Made by a program: the position numbers and the translations under genes. Positions 50,200 through 61,573 of a DNA stretch of 64,000 bases are shown in pieces (the stretch's first letter is position 1; every line of letters begins with the position of its first letter). Origin of the DNA: Gracilaria domingensis. Its lineage: Eukaryota > Rhodophyta > Florideophyceae > Gracilariales > Gracilariaceae. The stretch lies in assembly GCA_022539475.1 (NCBI GenBank), contig VCMS01000048.1, forward strand, positions 215,780-279,779, written 5' to 3'. The notes under the pieces are model-generated. The model saw nothing but the letters and a program-made list of their open reading frames with translations, had not been told where the DNA came from and ran no database searches.

Positions 50200-52348
50200 T
50201 CTGTAGTGGCCAGTTTCCTCGAAAGGATTGTGACCGGGAGCGAGGCTTCTCAGCCTCAGGCGCACTAAACCCGTCGCTGGGGGCGCCTCTCCATTGCTGG
50301 AGACTCCCTTGCTCAGTTTTTCTGAGCGTCGCCGCCAATCTGCGGAGGTTGCGATTCCGCAGGGGCGGCTACAGTTCCACCATTCGATGGCACCGTTTCC
50401 TGGTTTCCAGGCTGAGTCTCCCCCTTCGCACGAAGGTACGATTTGTCGGGAACACGTTCCCGCTCGGCGGCGTCAACGACTCATACTGAGGCACTATCTT
50501 CGCCATATCCCGTATGGGCATTAAGCAATTCGGAGCGATGTGCCCTGGCTGTAACAGGTATGACAAATAAGGTGACGAAGAAGATCCGCGTTGGGCGGCC
50601 GGCGCTCCTGTCGAGGAGGATACGGGTCCCTCCATCCAGGGCGTTGGCTTCGATATCCGCCAGAGTGCGGCACGGGCAATGCCGGGACTTGACGTCCGGC
50701 GTACAGAGCGGGTCTCCGTCCACTGTAGACTGCTCCGTCGTCGACGGCAATTCCGAACTCGGCATTGAACCATCGTCCTGTAACTAGTGCAGGTTATCAT
50801 AACCCCCTTGAACAGAACCTCGCGAGTGAGGCAGTGAGGAGTCTCGGCCTTCTACATGAAGGAGTCGGCGCGTGCGCGCCTTGATACCAGTGCGTGCTCG
50901 AGCTGCATCTCCCTCCGCTTGGGCAAATTGAACGAGTTCCAGATAGGTAATCCGGCGTTTGTTCTCCCGATAATGGGCTACCAACGTCCGAATGATCGGT
51001 CCAGTCCATCAAAAACATCGTACACCGCTCGGCTGCGGAGAACACGTTGCCACATCTGTGGAAAGCCTTATTGAGGCGGGTCGAATAAACGGTTTCCGAC
51101 TCTTCGGCTCCTTGCTTCGTGTCTCGTAGCGCGAGTATGGCACCTTGTATCGCATTGCCTGTCGCGTAAGAGCGCAGGAGATATTGTACCGCTTCCGGCC
51201 AGCACGTAACTCCTCCTTCGGAGGCGCGAGACGACCCACGAACCGAATTGAATTGATCTTCGGCTACACCCGTCAAAAGTACGGCAGCGCGATGTAGGCC
51301 TGTGCCTCACTCATCCGAAGTACATCGGCTTCCGCTACGAAGCGGCTAAGAAAATCCAAGACAAGAATTGGATCTTCCCCAGAGAACTTGTGGGGCTTTA
51401 ACGTGAGCTCCATTTGTCGGAGATGATTTCGCACTTTGCCAGTCCCACGTGGGGTCCTCTGTGGCGTCGTGTCATCAAGCCGATAATATCGGTAAGATAG
51501 TAGCTTCCGATACAGTAAGTTTGTCGGCTTCAACTCCTTCAATCCGAGGTGTCTCCGTCCTTTCGTACGGCCTCGTGCAACGCCAGAAGTGGCTTCAGTA
51601 GCCCGCGAACGGGATGCACGATAGCGAGAGCGCTCTTCCGCGCTGTCCGAAGAGTCGGTAGACGATCCCTTTTTGGGCCCTCCTCATCAGAAGAGGATGA
51701 AGAAGACGAGTCAGACTCAACCTTGACCTTCTTCTTTGCCGGACGATCCCGGGAACGGCGCGAGTGCTGAGAACCCTCAGAAACCGGGGCTCCCGGCGCA
51801 ACAGCATCAGATACGATGATTTGCTCGACCGTCTCCAGACGGGTAGCCAGGCGGTCCAGGCGTGCGGCAGCCTGCTCGTGCAGACCAGCCGACACCTGTC
51901 GGTGTTCCATAATCTGGTTGACATCAGACCGTAAAACACGGACGTCGCTCGAAACATCCCGGACACCGGCTTCATCGAGCCGTTGCCGGAGTTTCGTAAT
52001 GTCCCGGATGAGGCCCACTTGGGAGTTCTGCAGGATGCGAACCTGAGCCTCTAATTCACGGAGGGTATACTCGTCGGACCGCGACGACATAACGTCAACC
52101 GCTGCGGCGGCATCAGCCGCAGGTGCGGTTTCAGTTGGCCCACGAGTGGGTGGGGTCCCGTTATCAGAACGGCGGCCCGGGAAGCCGGTTTCGGGTCGCC
52201 ATTGCCTGGGACCTCCAGTGCGTCCTTCGGCAACGGAGGCAAACTTGCCGGCAAGCCGGACGAACCGGGCACAGAAGCGGCACGTGGCGCGCCACTCCTG
52301 CGACGGGACGACATCGTTCACCGACACAGTCGGCCAATGGGCAACCAA
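50200..52348 (-). pseudogene. Gypsy-2 gag
   Basis: N-terminal frame 51539-52348 contains a long coiled coil (LRELEAQVRILQNSQVGLIR and onward) and a basic, Ser-rich KKKVKVESDSSSSSS segment. The next frame (51273-51542) has the Gag core PHKFSGEDPILVLDFLSRF, matching EKFSGNDPITVLKFLSAF in Gypsy-1. Further frames at 50797-51276 continue it. Three or more shifts separate them. The N-terminal repeat block of Gypsy-1 Gag is absent here. Confidence 0.75.
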
Positions 52349-52478
52349 AACAACTTCCGAAAACGGACAATGAGAGAACCGTAAGAACGGATATTCCCAG
52401 CTATCTGGGCTCCAAACAAACGAACCAACTCCAACGAACGTTGGCCAATTAAGCCGATTCTAAGTCGGGAGACCAGTT

Positions 52479-53333
52479 TGTGGTGCAAACCCTCGACGGG
52501 AAAACAACAAGCCGCGTCGCGGACGAGCACCTCAGGGTGTTCAGGCCCTGCTCCCTGTGAAGGGCAGTCGAGCGGCAGAACCCTCCGATAGGGCCAACAC
52601 GAGCCGGGTGTAAATCCGGGTGGCCCCGATCTGGGCGTGCAGTCGGAGGTAGAAGGGGTAGAATCGGCGTAGGTATCCGGATGGTTCCGGCGAGCCACAG
52701 CGAGTGGGGGTATCCAGCCCAACGGTATGGGACGACAAAAGATCAACAAACGAGCCGCACTGCGGAGCACTGACTCGCGATAAGCGGGAAAACTCCCGAG
52801 ACAAATAAAACAAACCTACAATGTAGGGCAGAGTAGCGAAAGCCGTAAGACGGAAATGACAACAATAAAATAGATAAGAAAAGTGCCGTGACGACGGATT
52901 AGTACTCCTCAGGGACGGAGGTTGGTTGATCAGCCCGGAATTGCGGCGGTATTCCCAGGATGGGGCTGGTGACCGTGCGCAAGCGGCAAGAAGATCAGAG
53001 CCAAAGGCCTCGTTGAGGTTTACTTCCCGTACAGTGGCGGCAAGTGCCGCCACTTATATACGGCACTTGAAAATATCAATTAAAATATCTAACTATCCGG
53101 CGCTGCCGGCCAATACACTACAGGTGTGCCCCCGTGGCATGCTTGCCACGGGGCCCGCGCGATCGGGCCAACTTGGCACACGTGTGCAGAAATACTACCC
53201 TTCCTAGGCATACCCCAAAATAGGGGCACTACCCCAGTAGCCTCTCATAACCTGAGGTGTCGCAGCCGGTAACGGATCAACAAACTATGAAAAGCACCTC
53301 GGTGCATCCCCACAAAGGGCGTTTTGCTCTACA
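52479..53333 (-). repeat. Gypsy-2 5' LTR
   Basis: 855 bp. Compared with the 3' LTR it has one A fewer in an A-run near its start, two missing C, one extra A and one extra C. I found no substitutions. Confidence 0.92.
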
Positions 53334-53560
53334 CTCAAAGAAATGCAACGTTGTGCTCCTGGTAAGACAACCCATATCCGAGGTTGTCACTAGTCGCTGG
53401 AGCTGGTTGTGTCAGTTTTTATAATAGGAAGGATAAAATGCTGAACAACACGCGTTGGACCGCGAGTCCTCAAAGAAATGCAACGTTCTTTTCCTGGTGA
53501 GACAACCTGCGTCTGAGGTTGAAATTACTGGCTGGAACTTGTTTTAGTAAAAAGAATTAC
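53334..53560 (+). repeat. 135-bp tandem repeat array, right part
   Basis: Continues the array interrupted by Gypsy-2: the CCTCAAAGAAATGCAACGTT word recurs at about 53333 and 53468, a 135-bp period. The last unit decays after 53540. Confidence 0.75.
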
Positions 53561-54128
53561 TAGTATCCCAGGTTCCAAAGATATCCTATAAGTGATAAAG
53601 TCCCAAAAAAAGAAACCCATTTTTGGATCTAATGATTTATGATACACCAATTCTAATCTTTGAAATCTGAAGAAAAACTTGGAACGCTGATTGACGGTGA
53701 CGTGCTGTTAACTCCTCCAAAGAAATGAGCTAAATCCGCATACTTGCTGGCACACTAGTGTGCAACTCAATCATTCCAAAGAGTGAAAAATAGATGAACT
53801 TAAGTAAAGCTGATTGGAGAACAACAACGTTGATAAAATCCGAAACATAAAATAAAGTAGTGTTTCTGGACTCTAGAATTATAGATTCTGGTTTTTTTGT
53901 CACCGAAACTGAAATACGCACCAAAAGTGTCCAAGAAAAAAAGCTGAAGACCAGAAAAGTTGAAATATCCAAAAAACCATTTGAAAAAAAGCAAAAAGCC
54001 GGCACTAATATGAGGCGAGAGAAAAAAATTAAGGAAGAAACAACCAACTTCGAAAAGAAGTATTCAAAGGATGTAAATCCGTACCGGAAGAAAGGACAAT
54101 AAAAACAAAAAGGAGAAACGTTAAGGAA
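53561..54128. other. AT-rich intergenic, no gene seen
   Basis: Lys/Asn-rich short frames only (e.g. 53860-54102, +). Composition resembles 39.4-41.5 kb. Confidence 0.45.
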
Positions 54129-55150
54129 TTAAAAATTATTTGAAATTTGCACATGGAGGAAAAATGAAAATACGTTGCGGAACATGAATATGGTCCCATC
54201 GTCTTTAGTATAGACTAAGGTCCCGAGCAGATTGCGCAGAAAAGGAGACGAAGCTTGGTCATGCGTCTTGGAGAGCGGCGGAATTACGGCGCGGGTTTGG
54301 TGGTAGTCTTTCTCGGTACCGTTTGCGAACGTATGCCGTACTTGGAACTTCAACATAACAAAGGGATCCCTTATAGAATCGTTTATAGATTTCAGAGCCT
54401 AAGGCTTATGAGCCCATACCTCCTTCAGTGGATCTCACTAGCATCAATTAAGAAAACCACACTTGTTCCACCCCCTTCCGCATAATCCTCTCCTCACTCC
54501 GATCCCTCATGATTGCAGTCCGTGGACTCTTCCATACCGGCAATGGGAGCCCTGTCCTCCTCCTTCACGTCCCAGCTGAACGCACCCTCCAGCCTGCGGC
54601 GTTTTGCGCTCCAGTCTCCGTCCATCCATTGCACCTTCCTTTCCATTCCGGGCTTGGCCAATAAACTGCCTTCGACAGTACCGCAAACCGACAAGGTCGA
54701 GCAAACTATATTCTCTCCGAAAACCATGATAAATGATGGGTTGGAAACCCTCGAATTATGTGCCACCACGAACACAAACCAATGTCTTCGTTCGAAGGAC
54801 GATTGGTTTGCCAGGTCATTACTTACGGTATTCATTGTGGCTCAGAACGGATACCTTCAAAGGGATTCACGTGAATTTGGACCTGCGAGTCGTCTGGATG
54901 TCATTCTATTGGCCGAATATAGCTCCTATTCTCGCCCATGTCTCGTCGCCAATCGACGAGGTTGAAAGTTCGCACCAGGTTCGTACCCTAAGGGCAAGTC
55001 TACGGACATGGTGAGACCGTCGATGAGGGAGGTGGCGAGAACCTTTTGATGATAAGAAGTGGTGAACCTGACAAAGACCACGCCAGGATCTATTGTGTTG
55101 GATGTGAAGGTTCTTAGCAGTTGCAGTATGTGGAGGTCGAGATCGCCTCA
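54129..55150 (-). CDS. possible multi-exon or frameshifted gene remnant
   Basis: Three minus-strand blocks look more like protein than their complements. Block 1 ends near 54955 and begins near 55150 (LDLHILQLLRTFTSN, then DPGVVFVRFTTSYH and LIDGLTMSVDLPLGYEP). Block 2 is 54494-54835 (WFVFVVAHNSRVSNPSFIMV, then KVQWMDGDWSAKRRRLEG). Block 3 is 54129-54356 (MLKFQVRHTFANGTEKDYH). They are in different frames. A GTAAGT lies at about 54822 and a possible acceptor near 55150. No family is recognised and exon joins could not be proven. Confidence 0.25.
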
Positions 55151-58138
55151 ATCCAAAAAGCCAGAAGACAGTAAGAAGAAGTTGTTTGATTGTATGGTGA
55201 GGCTGGAGAATAGGATAGAAGATGAGGAAGAGTTCATGGTGCGGAGCGAAGATAAAGGGAAGGAGGAGTTAACGGTGCACAGATCGAAGAGAAAATCGCG
55301 CGGGCGGAAACGATCATAGGAAGAGTTGGACGACTTTGTGCTAGAAGAGAAGCTTGCCGTGGTTCGTCGTCGAAACGCTCGCAATTGAAGACTGAAACAA
55401 GAATAAAGAACATTTATAGATGTTTGCGTATGTATGATACGTGCCTAATAAGACCTCTCTCTCTCTCTCTCTCTCTGAATCATTCATGATCAACGTCTCT
55501 TCCTCATATGCAGTCCGCAGTCAGGAGAGATGTTCAGCTCATGTTAGGTCAAGTACACAAGAGTCTGGTGAGCTCTTTTGCTGTTGCTTCATATTCTTCA
55601 CACCCTCGTACATCAACATATTTCTGCACTTTTGATGCCGTGGTATTCAAATGTCGAGCCACGGAAGAAAGGAACCTTCCTTCCGAACAACTTGCCATGA
55701 CCAATTTCTTACGAAATCCTGACACAAGGCATCTAACGCCGTTTACCCTCAAATTTCTCAGACTGACGCCAGAAGCTAACTGGCAGTTCTTGGAAACGAA
55801 CTTTCGAAACTAGTACGCTATAGAACAGGACTACATAGGCTCACCCGTTTACTTGTGAACTATCAACTTCCTGGAAAATCCTGTACGTGTAGAGGCCTTC
55901 TTCCCTAACGAAGCCATTTTTATCTAATGCGCAACAGATACATGAAAGCGAACGTACTTGAGTGGAAGTGCTGGGAGCGCTACCATGTGGTGTCCCAAAG
56001 TCTGCGTTCGTCTCCCAAGAAGCGTTACGAGTTGCAAACATCCAGTCCTACATGCATTCGCCAAAACTTCTTCAAAAGTCGTTCGGCATGCGACTTCTAT
56101 CTTCGAAATTGCCAACGGACACTGTCCAGCGGAGCACACTATAATTAACGCCGAGAACGCTGGGGACCAACTCGAGACAAAAGCTATTGGTTTGTCAACG
56201 CTCCCGTTCTATGTCACTAAGTAATACTGAAATATCAGTTCATCCAATTTCGCTAAACTAAATTGGAAACAGCGCTTAATTAAGAGAGATCCATGTGGAA
56301 GAAGACTCGACTGCGAATTTAGAGTACCGGGCCCATCGATGTTCCCATTCGCGTTGATGATGATGTGCAAGTACTGTGAAATTCTCGCAACCCATTGTGT
56401 CATCCTGACGTTCGTAATGAATTCAGGAGCCAACATGCAGAATTTTATCGGATGCTGCGCCATCAGCCTTGTGTTAAACGGGAGTGAGCTTCCATATGAA
56501 AATTGATGAAGCGCTCCACCACGCCAAAATGTGACACGCACTCAAAGAGGGCATTCAAGTTATACACATCGTGTTTGTGGCACACTCCCTGAGGCTCCAA
56601 AACGCCTCAAGTACTGAGACAGCGTGTTGTATAACCTCCGAAAACCCTCACTTTCGCCGAAAACAGGCCGTTTCTTAGGCCCAAAAAACGTCTTATGAAT
56701 CGTGTTCAAAGCCAAACAATTCTCTTTCGTTGCCTTCGAACCACGATATGTTTTCTCCTCCTTCCAGGTTCCGGAACGACTTGAGAACCTTGCATCACTC
56801 GTGCCGAAGAAAGTAGGATCCTTACGAGCTATGACTTCTAGGTTTCGCTCCCACAAAAGCTTCACCGGCTCCGTAGATTTTTCAGATCCGTACTTAGTTC
56901 CTTCATCAGAAGCAATCTACGCGTTCTGCAAACTTGAACAATCTCTTGAAGAACGACCCTTCACAGAGTTCAGGGACCACGGTGCGGGAACCAGCTTTTC
57001 AGGCTTCCTCTTCCCATCATCATTTCGTCTGATGGTGGCCCTCGTAACACCACTAGTGCAAGAAACCGACTTATAGCAACCCCTCCTTGGTGGTATTGGT
57101 GCTCCAGACTGTGAACCTTCGACGGTAGGCTTGAAGCGGTCCCTAGTCAACTTGTGGTGAGCCACTCCACACGGGATTGATTCAGTTGATCGCGCTTTAT
57201 TTCGTGTGGTACACATGCCACGATACATCATGAGAATGATTCTCCAAAACAGGTGAACAGCGCCAGTGAGAACAAGAGAGATACAAAGCGTCAGATCATA
57301 GTCATTCGAATACTGTCGGGGCCAACGCGCCGAGCAATTGCTCAAGCTCTACTTTTCGAGGGAAAGCTGTAGCTGAGATTGGGTCAATGCGGGGAGCCTA
57401 TGCTCTCGTCCATGATTTTGCGCGAATTGTACAAGCACACACATATCCACCTGAACTCGGACTGATATGCCACGCACCGCACATGTCATCGGACCATTAT
57501 AGCTCGTGCAAACCATAGGTGTGTCATGGTGACGGGGTGAGGCAAATGCGGTGAGCGAAGCGAACGCCGTGCCGAACGCAGTGATAATAATAAGGATGGC
57601 GTTGCAATAGAGGCAATTGTGCTTCGGGGAAGAAGATATGCAATGATGGGAGCACAACGTAGGGAGCGATGATGTTGGCGATGCTGCGGCCGTGGGAGGT
57701 GGGGTGCAGATGGGTTGCCAATGGCAACTTTCCGTATTGTCGGGTGAAGAGCAGCTGTGTGGAGGCTCTCCAATGGAGGGCACGTCTTTTTGGAATTGAA
57801 TCAAAACAAAAAATTCGCTTTCACAGGGGCTGCTTTGATGGCCAATGACTCGTCGGTCATGGAATGATATTTCAACTCGTCGCAATTATGCTGCGTTCCC
57901 TTCTTTCATTCATTCATACCCTTGTATCTGGCACCTCTTGTAGCTTCCCCAGGGTCCGTTCTGGTTCTTTCCTGGCAAGCGGGATTGATTCGTCAGATCT
58001 TGGTACACACACAAATATGGAAAACCAGGGTATAAATGTTCCTGAATATAGGGGGATTCTGCTGCAAGTTGCCTGTCAATTCTACCCAAACGCAACATCA
58101 CTAAACAACTACCTCCAAAAGCTAAATGATTATTTTTC
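55151..58138. other. region without confident genes; CT repeat at 55453-55476
   Basis: Contains a (CT)n tract and several 60-180-codon frames on both strands (e.g. 56560-56865 -, 56702-57076 +, 57349-57885 -) that overlap each other and share no recognisable motif. At 55059-55319 (+) a Glu/Lys-rich frame seems to continue one frame away to about 55400 and could be a coiled-coil remnant. Nothing here can be called a gene with confidence. Confidence 0.35.
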
Positions 58139-58415
58139 GAAGTAGCTAAAACGCGATAAAGAATGGGCTGTAGCGACGAAACGAGTGCGATTTGGGGGCT
58201 GAAATTAGACCGAGAGGTAGATTTGTTTGGCCTCTTTCGATTGCATACGGCAAATAGGTCGTCGATGACGGAAAGAGCCGGGGGTTTTCGGGGGTTTGTA
58301 CTGTGGTTTAGGGTGAGATTTGTTATTTGACGCAGTCTAAGGGTTTGGACAGGTGGCGTGAGCGTTTGTACCAATGTTTGTGGAGGTATTTAGGACCGTA
58401 TTGAGATCGCTAATG
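58139..58415 (+). repeat. 277-bp direct repeat, copy 1
   Basis: Identical to 59094-59370 except for one base noted (T at 58380, C at 59335). The two copies flank 678 bp and together span 1,232 bp, the layout of a miniature LTR element. However, the ends are not TG...CA and no target duplication was found. Confidence 0.9.
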
Positions 58416-59093
58416 GCCTTGTATCAGGCGGAAGGAGCCAATTTGTGATGGTGGGTTGGTGAGGTAGAGTATGTGCTTTTCGTGAAGACGGAGGCAAACG
58501 GATCAATCTACAAGGGTGCTCAGCAGACCGTTGTTGTTCCAGTTATCAAAAGAGTGCATTAGATAGGTGCCACGCGTCATGGAGGTGCCGTGGAAGTCGG
58601 TAAATATAGGAGAACAGGATAAACGCATTGGGCGGTGCTGGTGCGGCTTTTAGGGGCCCATATAGCACGATGCTAATGAAGCGGTTCGCCGCAGATTCAT
58701 GAAGCATAGAAGTGAGGAGCTCTTCATGGTACGTGTTAGGAGTTAAGTAAAAGTTGTAGTAAGGGTTTTCTGGAGTTTGGCCGAGTGTTCAGAGACCAAA
58801 TCAGCCTTCAATGCAGTTAAGGGAGCAAGACGATTAAGAACAGAAGCGTTTGGTAGGAGTTCAGGGCTTCTGATGCATTGAGCAAGGCATTGAAGATGTT
58901 CGGAAACTGTTTTAGTTGAGCTGCGATTGAGGGATGTTAGTGTAGAGGAATTTATTAGTAGTAATTAGAAAAGAGTGCAGCGAGACGGCACTGAGAAGGT
59001 GAAGAGGATGCCGGGGGGACATTGGGCAGGGTTTGGTGGATTGAGTTGAAAAAGGTACAATTAAAAACTGGAAAATGTAATTAAAAAAGGCGA
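58416..59093. other. spacer between the 277-bp repeats
   Basis: No coding frame of note. G-rich on the plus strand; no primer-binding site could be matched to those of the gypsy elements. Confidence 0.45.
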
Positions 59094-59370
59094 GAAGTAG
59101 CTAAAACGCGATAAAGAATGGGCTGTAGCGACGAAACGAGTGCGATTTGGGGGCTGAAATTAGACCGAGAGGTAGATTTGTTTGGCCTCTTTCGATTGCA
59201 TACGGCAAATAGGTCGTCGATGACGGAAAGAGCCGGGGGTTTTCGGGGGTTTGTACTGTGGTTTAGGGTGAGATTTGTTATTTGACGCAGTCTAAGGGTT
59301 TGGACAGGTGGCGTGAGCGTTTGTACCAATGTTTGCGGAGGTATTTAGGACCGTATTGAGATCGCTAATG
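59094..59370 (+). repeat. 277-bp direct repeat, copy 2
   Basis: See copy 1. Near-identity indicates recent duplication or gene conversion. Confidence 0.9.
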
Positions 59371-59806
59371 CGTCTGTGTTCTGCAAAGTGGAATATAGTC
59401 TGTTCGCTTTGGAAACTAAGCTAGTTTTGGGGCTATTTGGGGCGCGCGAGGGGGTAGCAGAGGCTGGCACTCAAAAAATTAAGAAATTTTGGAATATTAA
59501 ATTCCATTTCGCGCAGTTTAGTGCTTGGGTCCCTAGTTTTGTAGAGGTTCTACTTCGCCGCACCACCCCATTCACTCTTTTCCGCGACCCTCTCTCAAAA
59601 CTGCACTCGTGCTAGTTTGCGTTTCCATTTTCTCCCATGTTGCAATGCCAATCGCAACTCATCCCACCTCAATCATCCCATCACTTCTTCCCAGTCCACA
59701 CCACCCCCGCTATTTACCCATTTCTCGCCCATCACGCGTTAATTTTGTAGAAGTCAGGTGCACAACTCTCCCCCTTCTCGTATACCCGCCTCGCCCCAAA
59801 ACGGCT

Positions 59807-60729
59807 TCAAATCCCTCCCATCCTTCTCTCCTCCTGTCCCCTCAGAATCCCCTTCGCAGTCCGCGCTACCTCCGACGCACTCCTAAACCCAGTCACCACC
59901 GGAGCTCCCACTCCCACCCGCGGCACCTCCTCCACCACCTTCTTCATCTCCTTACGCCTCTTCTTCAGACGGCTCTTCCCATCCCCAACCCCACCACCCT
60001 TTGTCTTCGGTGTCACAGGAGACCCCTTCTGCACCGCCACCCTTCCCACACTTCCCTTCTCCGTCTTTCCCTCCACACCTCCTTTCACCGTCTCCTCTTC
60101 CACCAATCTTTGCCTCTTGCACAGCTCCTTCACCTCCTTCTCCAGCACGTCCAACCTCTCGTTCAGAACCCTATTCTCCTCCCGCAACTCTCCAACCTCC
60201 CTTCCCGCACACTCCACTATCCCATACACATGATTTCTCATCTCCACTCCAATACCGACAACGAATTTCGCAGGCTCGAAATCGCCTCAACCGAAACACC
60301 ACTACCACCCCACTCAGCACCACACCGCCCATTTCCGTTACAATCTCCACAATTCCATCGTCCAGTTGCTCCTTCATCACCAACCCCAACATCCCCACCC
60401 TCGCCTTCATCTCCCCACAAACCGCATCTCCCTGTCACCCTCTCCGCCCCCACTCTCTATCTGGTCTCCAACCTCTAACTGACTCAGATGCACCGCACCC
60501 TTCTCTCCATTGCGACCCCTCCACCTCCAATTCTACCCCCTTCTCCACCTCATCACCATCCCCTCTCCTCGCCTCACACTTCTTTCCTTCATCAGCCACT
60601 TCCTTCTTCTGCGACATCCGACCAGCCGCCGTAATCACGTCCTCTTCCCGCTTTGGTGACGGCGTCTGCGGTACCTCCTTCCCTCCAACAGCACCCACAG
60701 CTCCTCATCCTTCACGTATCCGTTCGACA
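59807..60729 (-). pseudogene. coiled-coil protein gene, frameshifted as sequenced
   Basis: Minus-strand segments read in order: MSNGYVKDEELWVLLEG (from 60729), KEVPQTPSPKREEDVITAAG (60435-60698 frame), SSLRNSLSVLEW, then an open 146-codon frame 59807-60247 with a clear coiled coil (REVGELREENRVLNERLDV and onward) and a Lys-rich tail. Each step needs a single-base shift. The complementary plus strand gives only Pro/Ser/His low complexity, so the minus strand is preferred. No family is recognised; a short coiled-coil nuclear protein or a retroelement ORF1 is possible. Confidence 0.35.
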
Positions 60730-61061
60730 TCTTCAGAAAAAGAAGTAGTAGTTGGATCGAAGTTTCCGCTGCGATACAGTGCAATCGAGCTAAACTGTGC
60801 TGTCCACCCCACTGTCCAACCACACGGGCTATATCCAGCACCATGATTGTCCCTGTTTCCCTCATCCCATTTCCCGCCAAAACATCTACTGTACACCTCC
60901 GCACCTTCCACTATTTAAGCGCCATCTCTCTGTCCCTCTTCACATAGTCCCCACCCACCTCGCCTCGACCGGCGATATTTTTCTCTTCCACCATAACCTC
61001 ACTCGATGGTTATAGCAAAACAGGAAGATATTGCCAGTGGAGGCAAGCTAGGGACTAGTGA

Positions 61062-61310
61062 TTGTACTTAGAGTTGCTCACCCTCTGTCTCGACTGGGGG
61101 CATGTTCTTCTTCCGTCACATCCTTTGTGGGTTGTGACAAAAAAAGAATATGTCACCACTCGACACCGGATGGGTAACAATGATAGCACGTAGAGTAGTT
61201 CATCCTCCCTCTCAGCGTCCACTGGGGATATATTTATGTTCTCTCACATCCTTTCCCGGTTGTCATACAAGAGAAATACATCTCCAATGGAGACGGAGAA
61301 TATAGTCGTG
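61062..61310 (+). repeat. two diverged tandem units of about 120 bp
   Basis: Shared words: ACGTAGAGT or ACTTAGAGT, CCTCT-TC, GTCACATCCTTT or CTCACATCCTTT, and GGTTGT-A. Diverged; start of a third unit near 61310. It lies downstream of the truncated epimerase gene. Confidence 0.45.
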
Positions 61311-61361
61311 ATAACACGTAAAGGTAACAATGTAATAAACAATAAATTTATGCTACTATCT

Positions 61362-61573
61362 CTAACCAACCTTTCGAAAACCTGCTATGACATGAGCTGG
61401 GTTACTCGAGCCAAAGATGGCAGATCCTGCAACTGAAATGTTTGCACCGGCCTTCACTACTCCTTTCACAGTACTCAGTCCAATACCCCCATCCACCTGT
61501 ATCCCTATTCTTGCGTACAACTCCCTTGCATGTCGCACCTTGTCAAGAACACCCTCCATAAACGCCTGTCCTC
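61362..61573 (-). pseudogene. rpe: ribulose-phosphate 3-epimerase, C-terminal fragment
   Basis: About 70 codons encode the last part of a TIM-barrel epimerase: GQAFMEGVLDKVRHAREL, IQVDGGIGLSTVKGVVKAG with the catalytic Asp, then ISVAGSAIFGSSNPAHVIAGF, which forms the phosphate-binding loop. The enzyme interconverts ribulose 5-phosphate and xylulose 5-phosphate in the pentose phosphate and Calvin cycles. Homology begins exactly at the edge of the gypsy LTR fragment (61574), in the middle of the conserved GF-GGQ segment. The N-terminal two thirds were not found on the other side of that fragment. The gene is therefore truncated here; a working copy must be elsewhere. Confidence 0.85.

Larger units (their letters stand above)
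41705..53333 (-). mobile_element. Gypsy-2: second Ty3/gypsy element, frameshifted as sequenced
   Basis: 11,629 bp, sense on the minus strand, same architecture as Gypsy-1. LTRs are 41705-42560 (3', 856 bp) and 52479-53333 (5', 855 bp), both TG...CA, with target duplication CTCAA on both sides. Gag, protease, RT/RNase H and integrase follow in the usual order, and a broken antisense ORF precedes the 3' LTR. The primer-binding site (52458-52475) and polypurine tract (42564-42574) are like those of Gypsy-1. The LTRs differ by five single-base indels and no substitution that I could find, so the insertion is recent, although its genes are full of frameshifts. These may be sequencing errors. Confidence 0.93.

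Noticed and set aside
57349..57885. 178-codon minus-strand frame
   Set aside because: Composition and both-strand openness give no reason to prefer it; no motif.
58139..59370. Calling the 277-bp pair a TRIM retroelement
   Set aside because: Ends are not TG...CA, no target duplication and no matching primer-binding site, so left as direct repeats.
59609..60846. Pro/Ser/His-rich plus-strand frames of 280-290 codons
   Set aside because: Low-complexity mirror of the coiled-coil coding on the minus strand.
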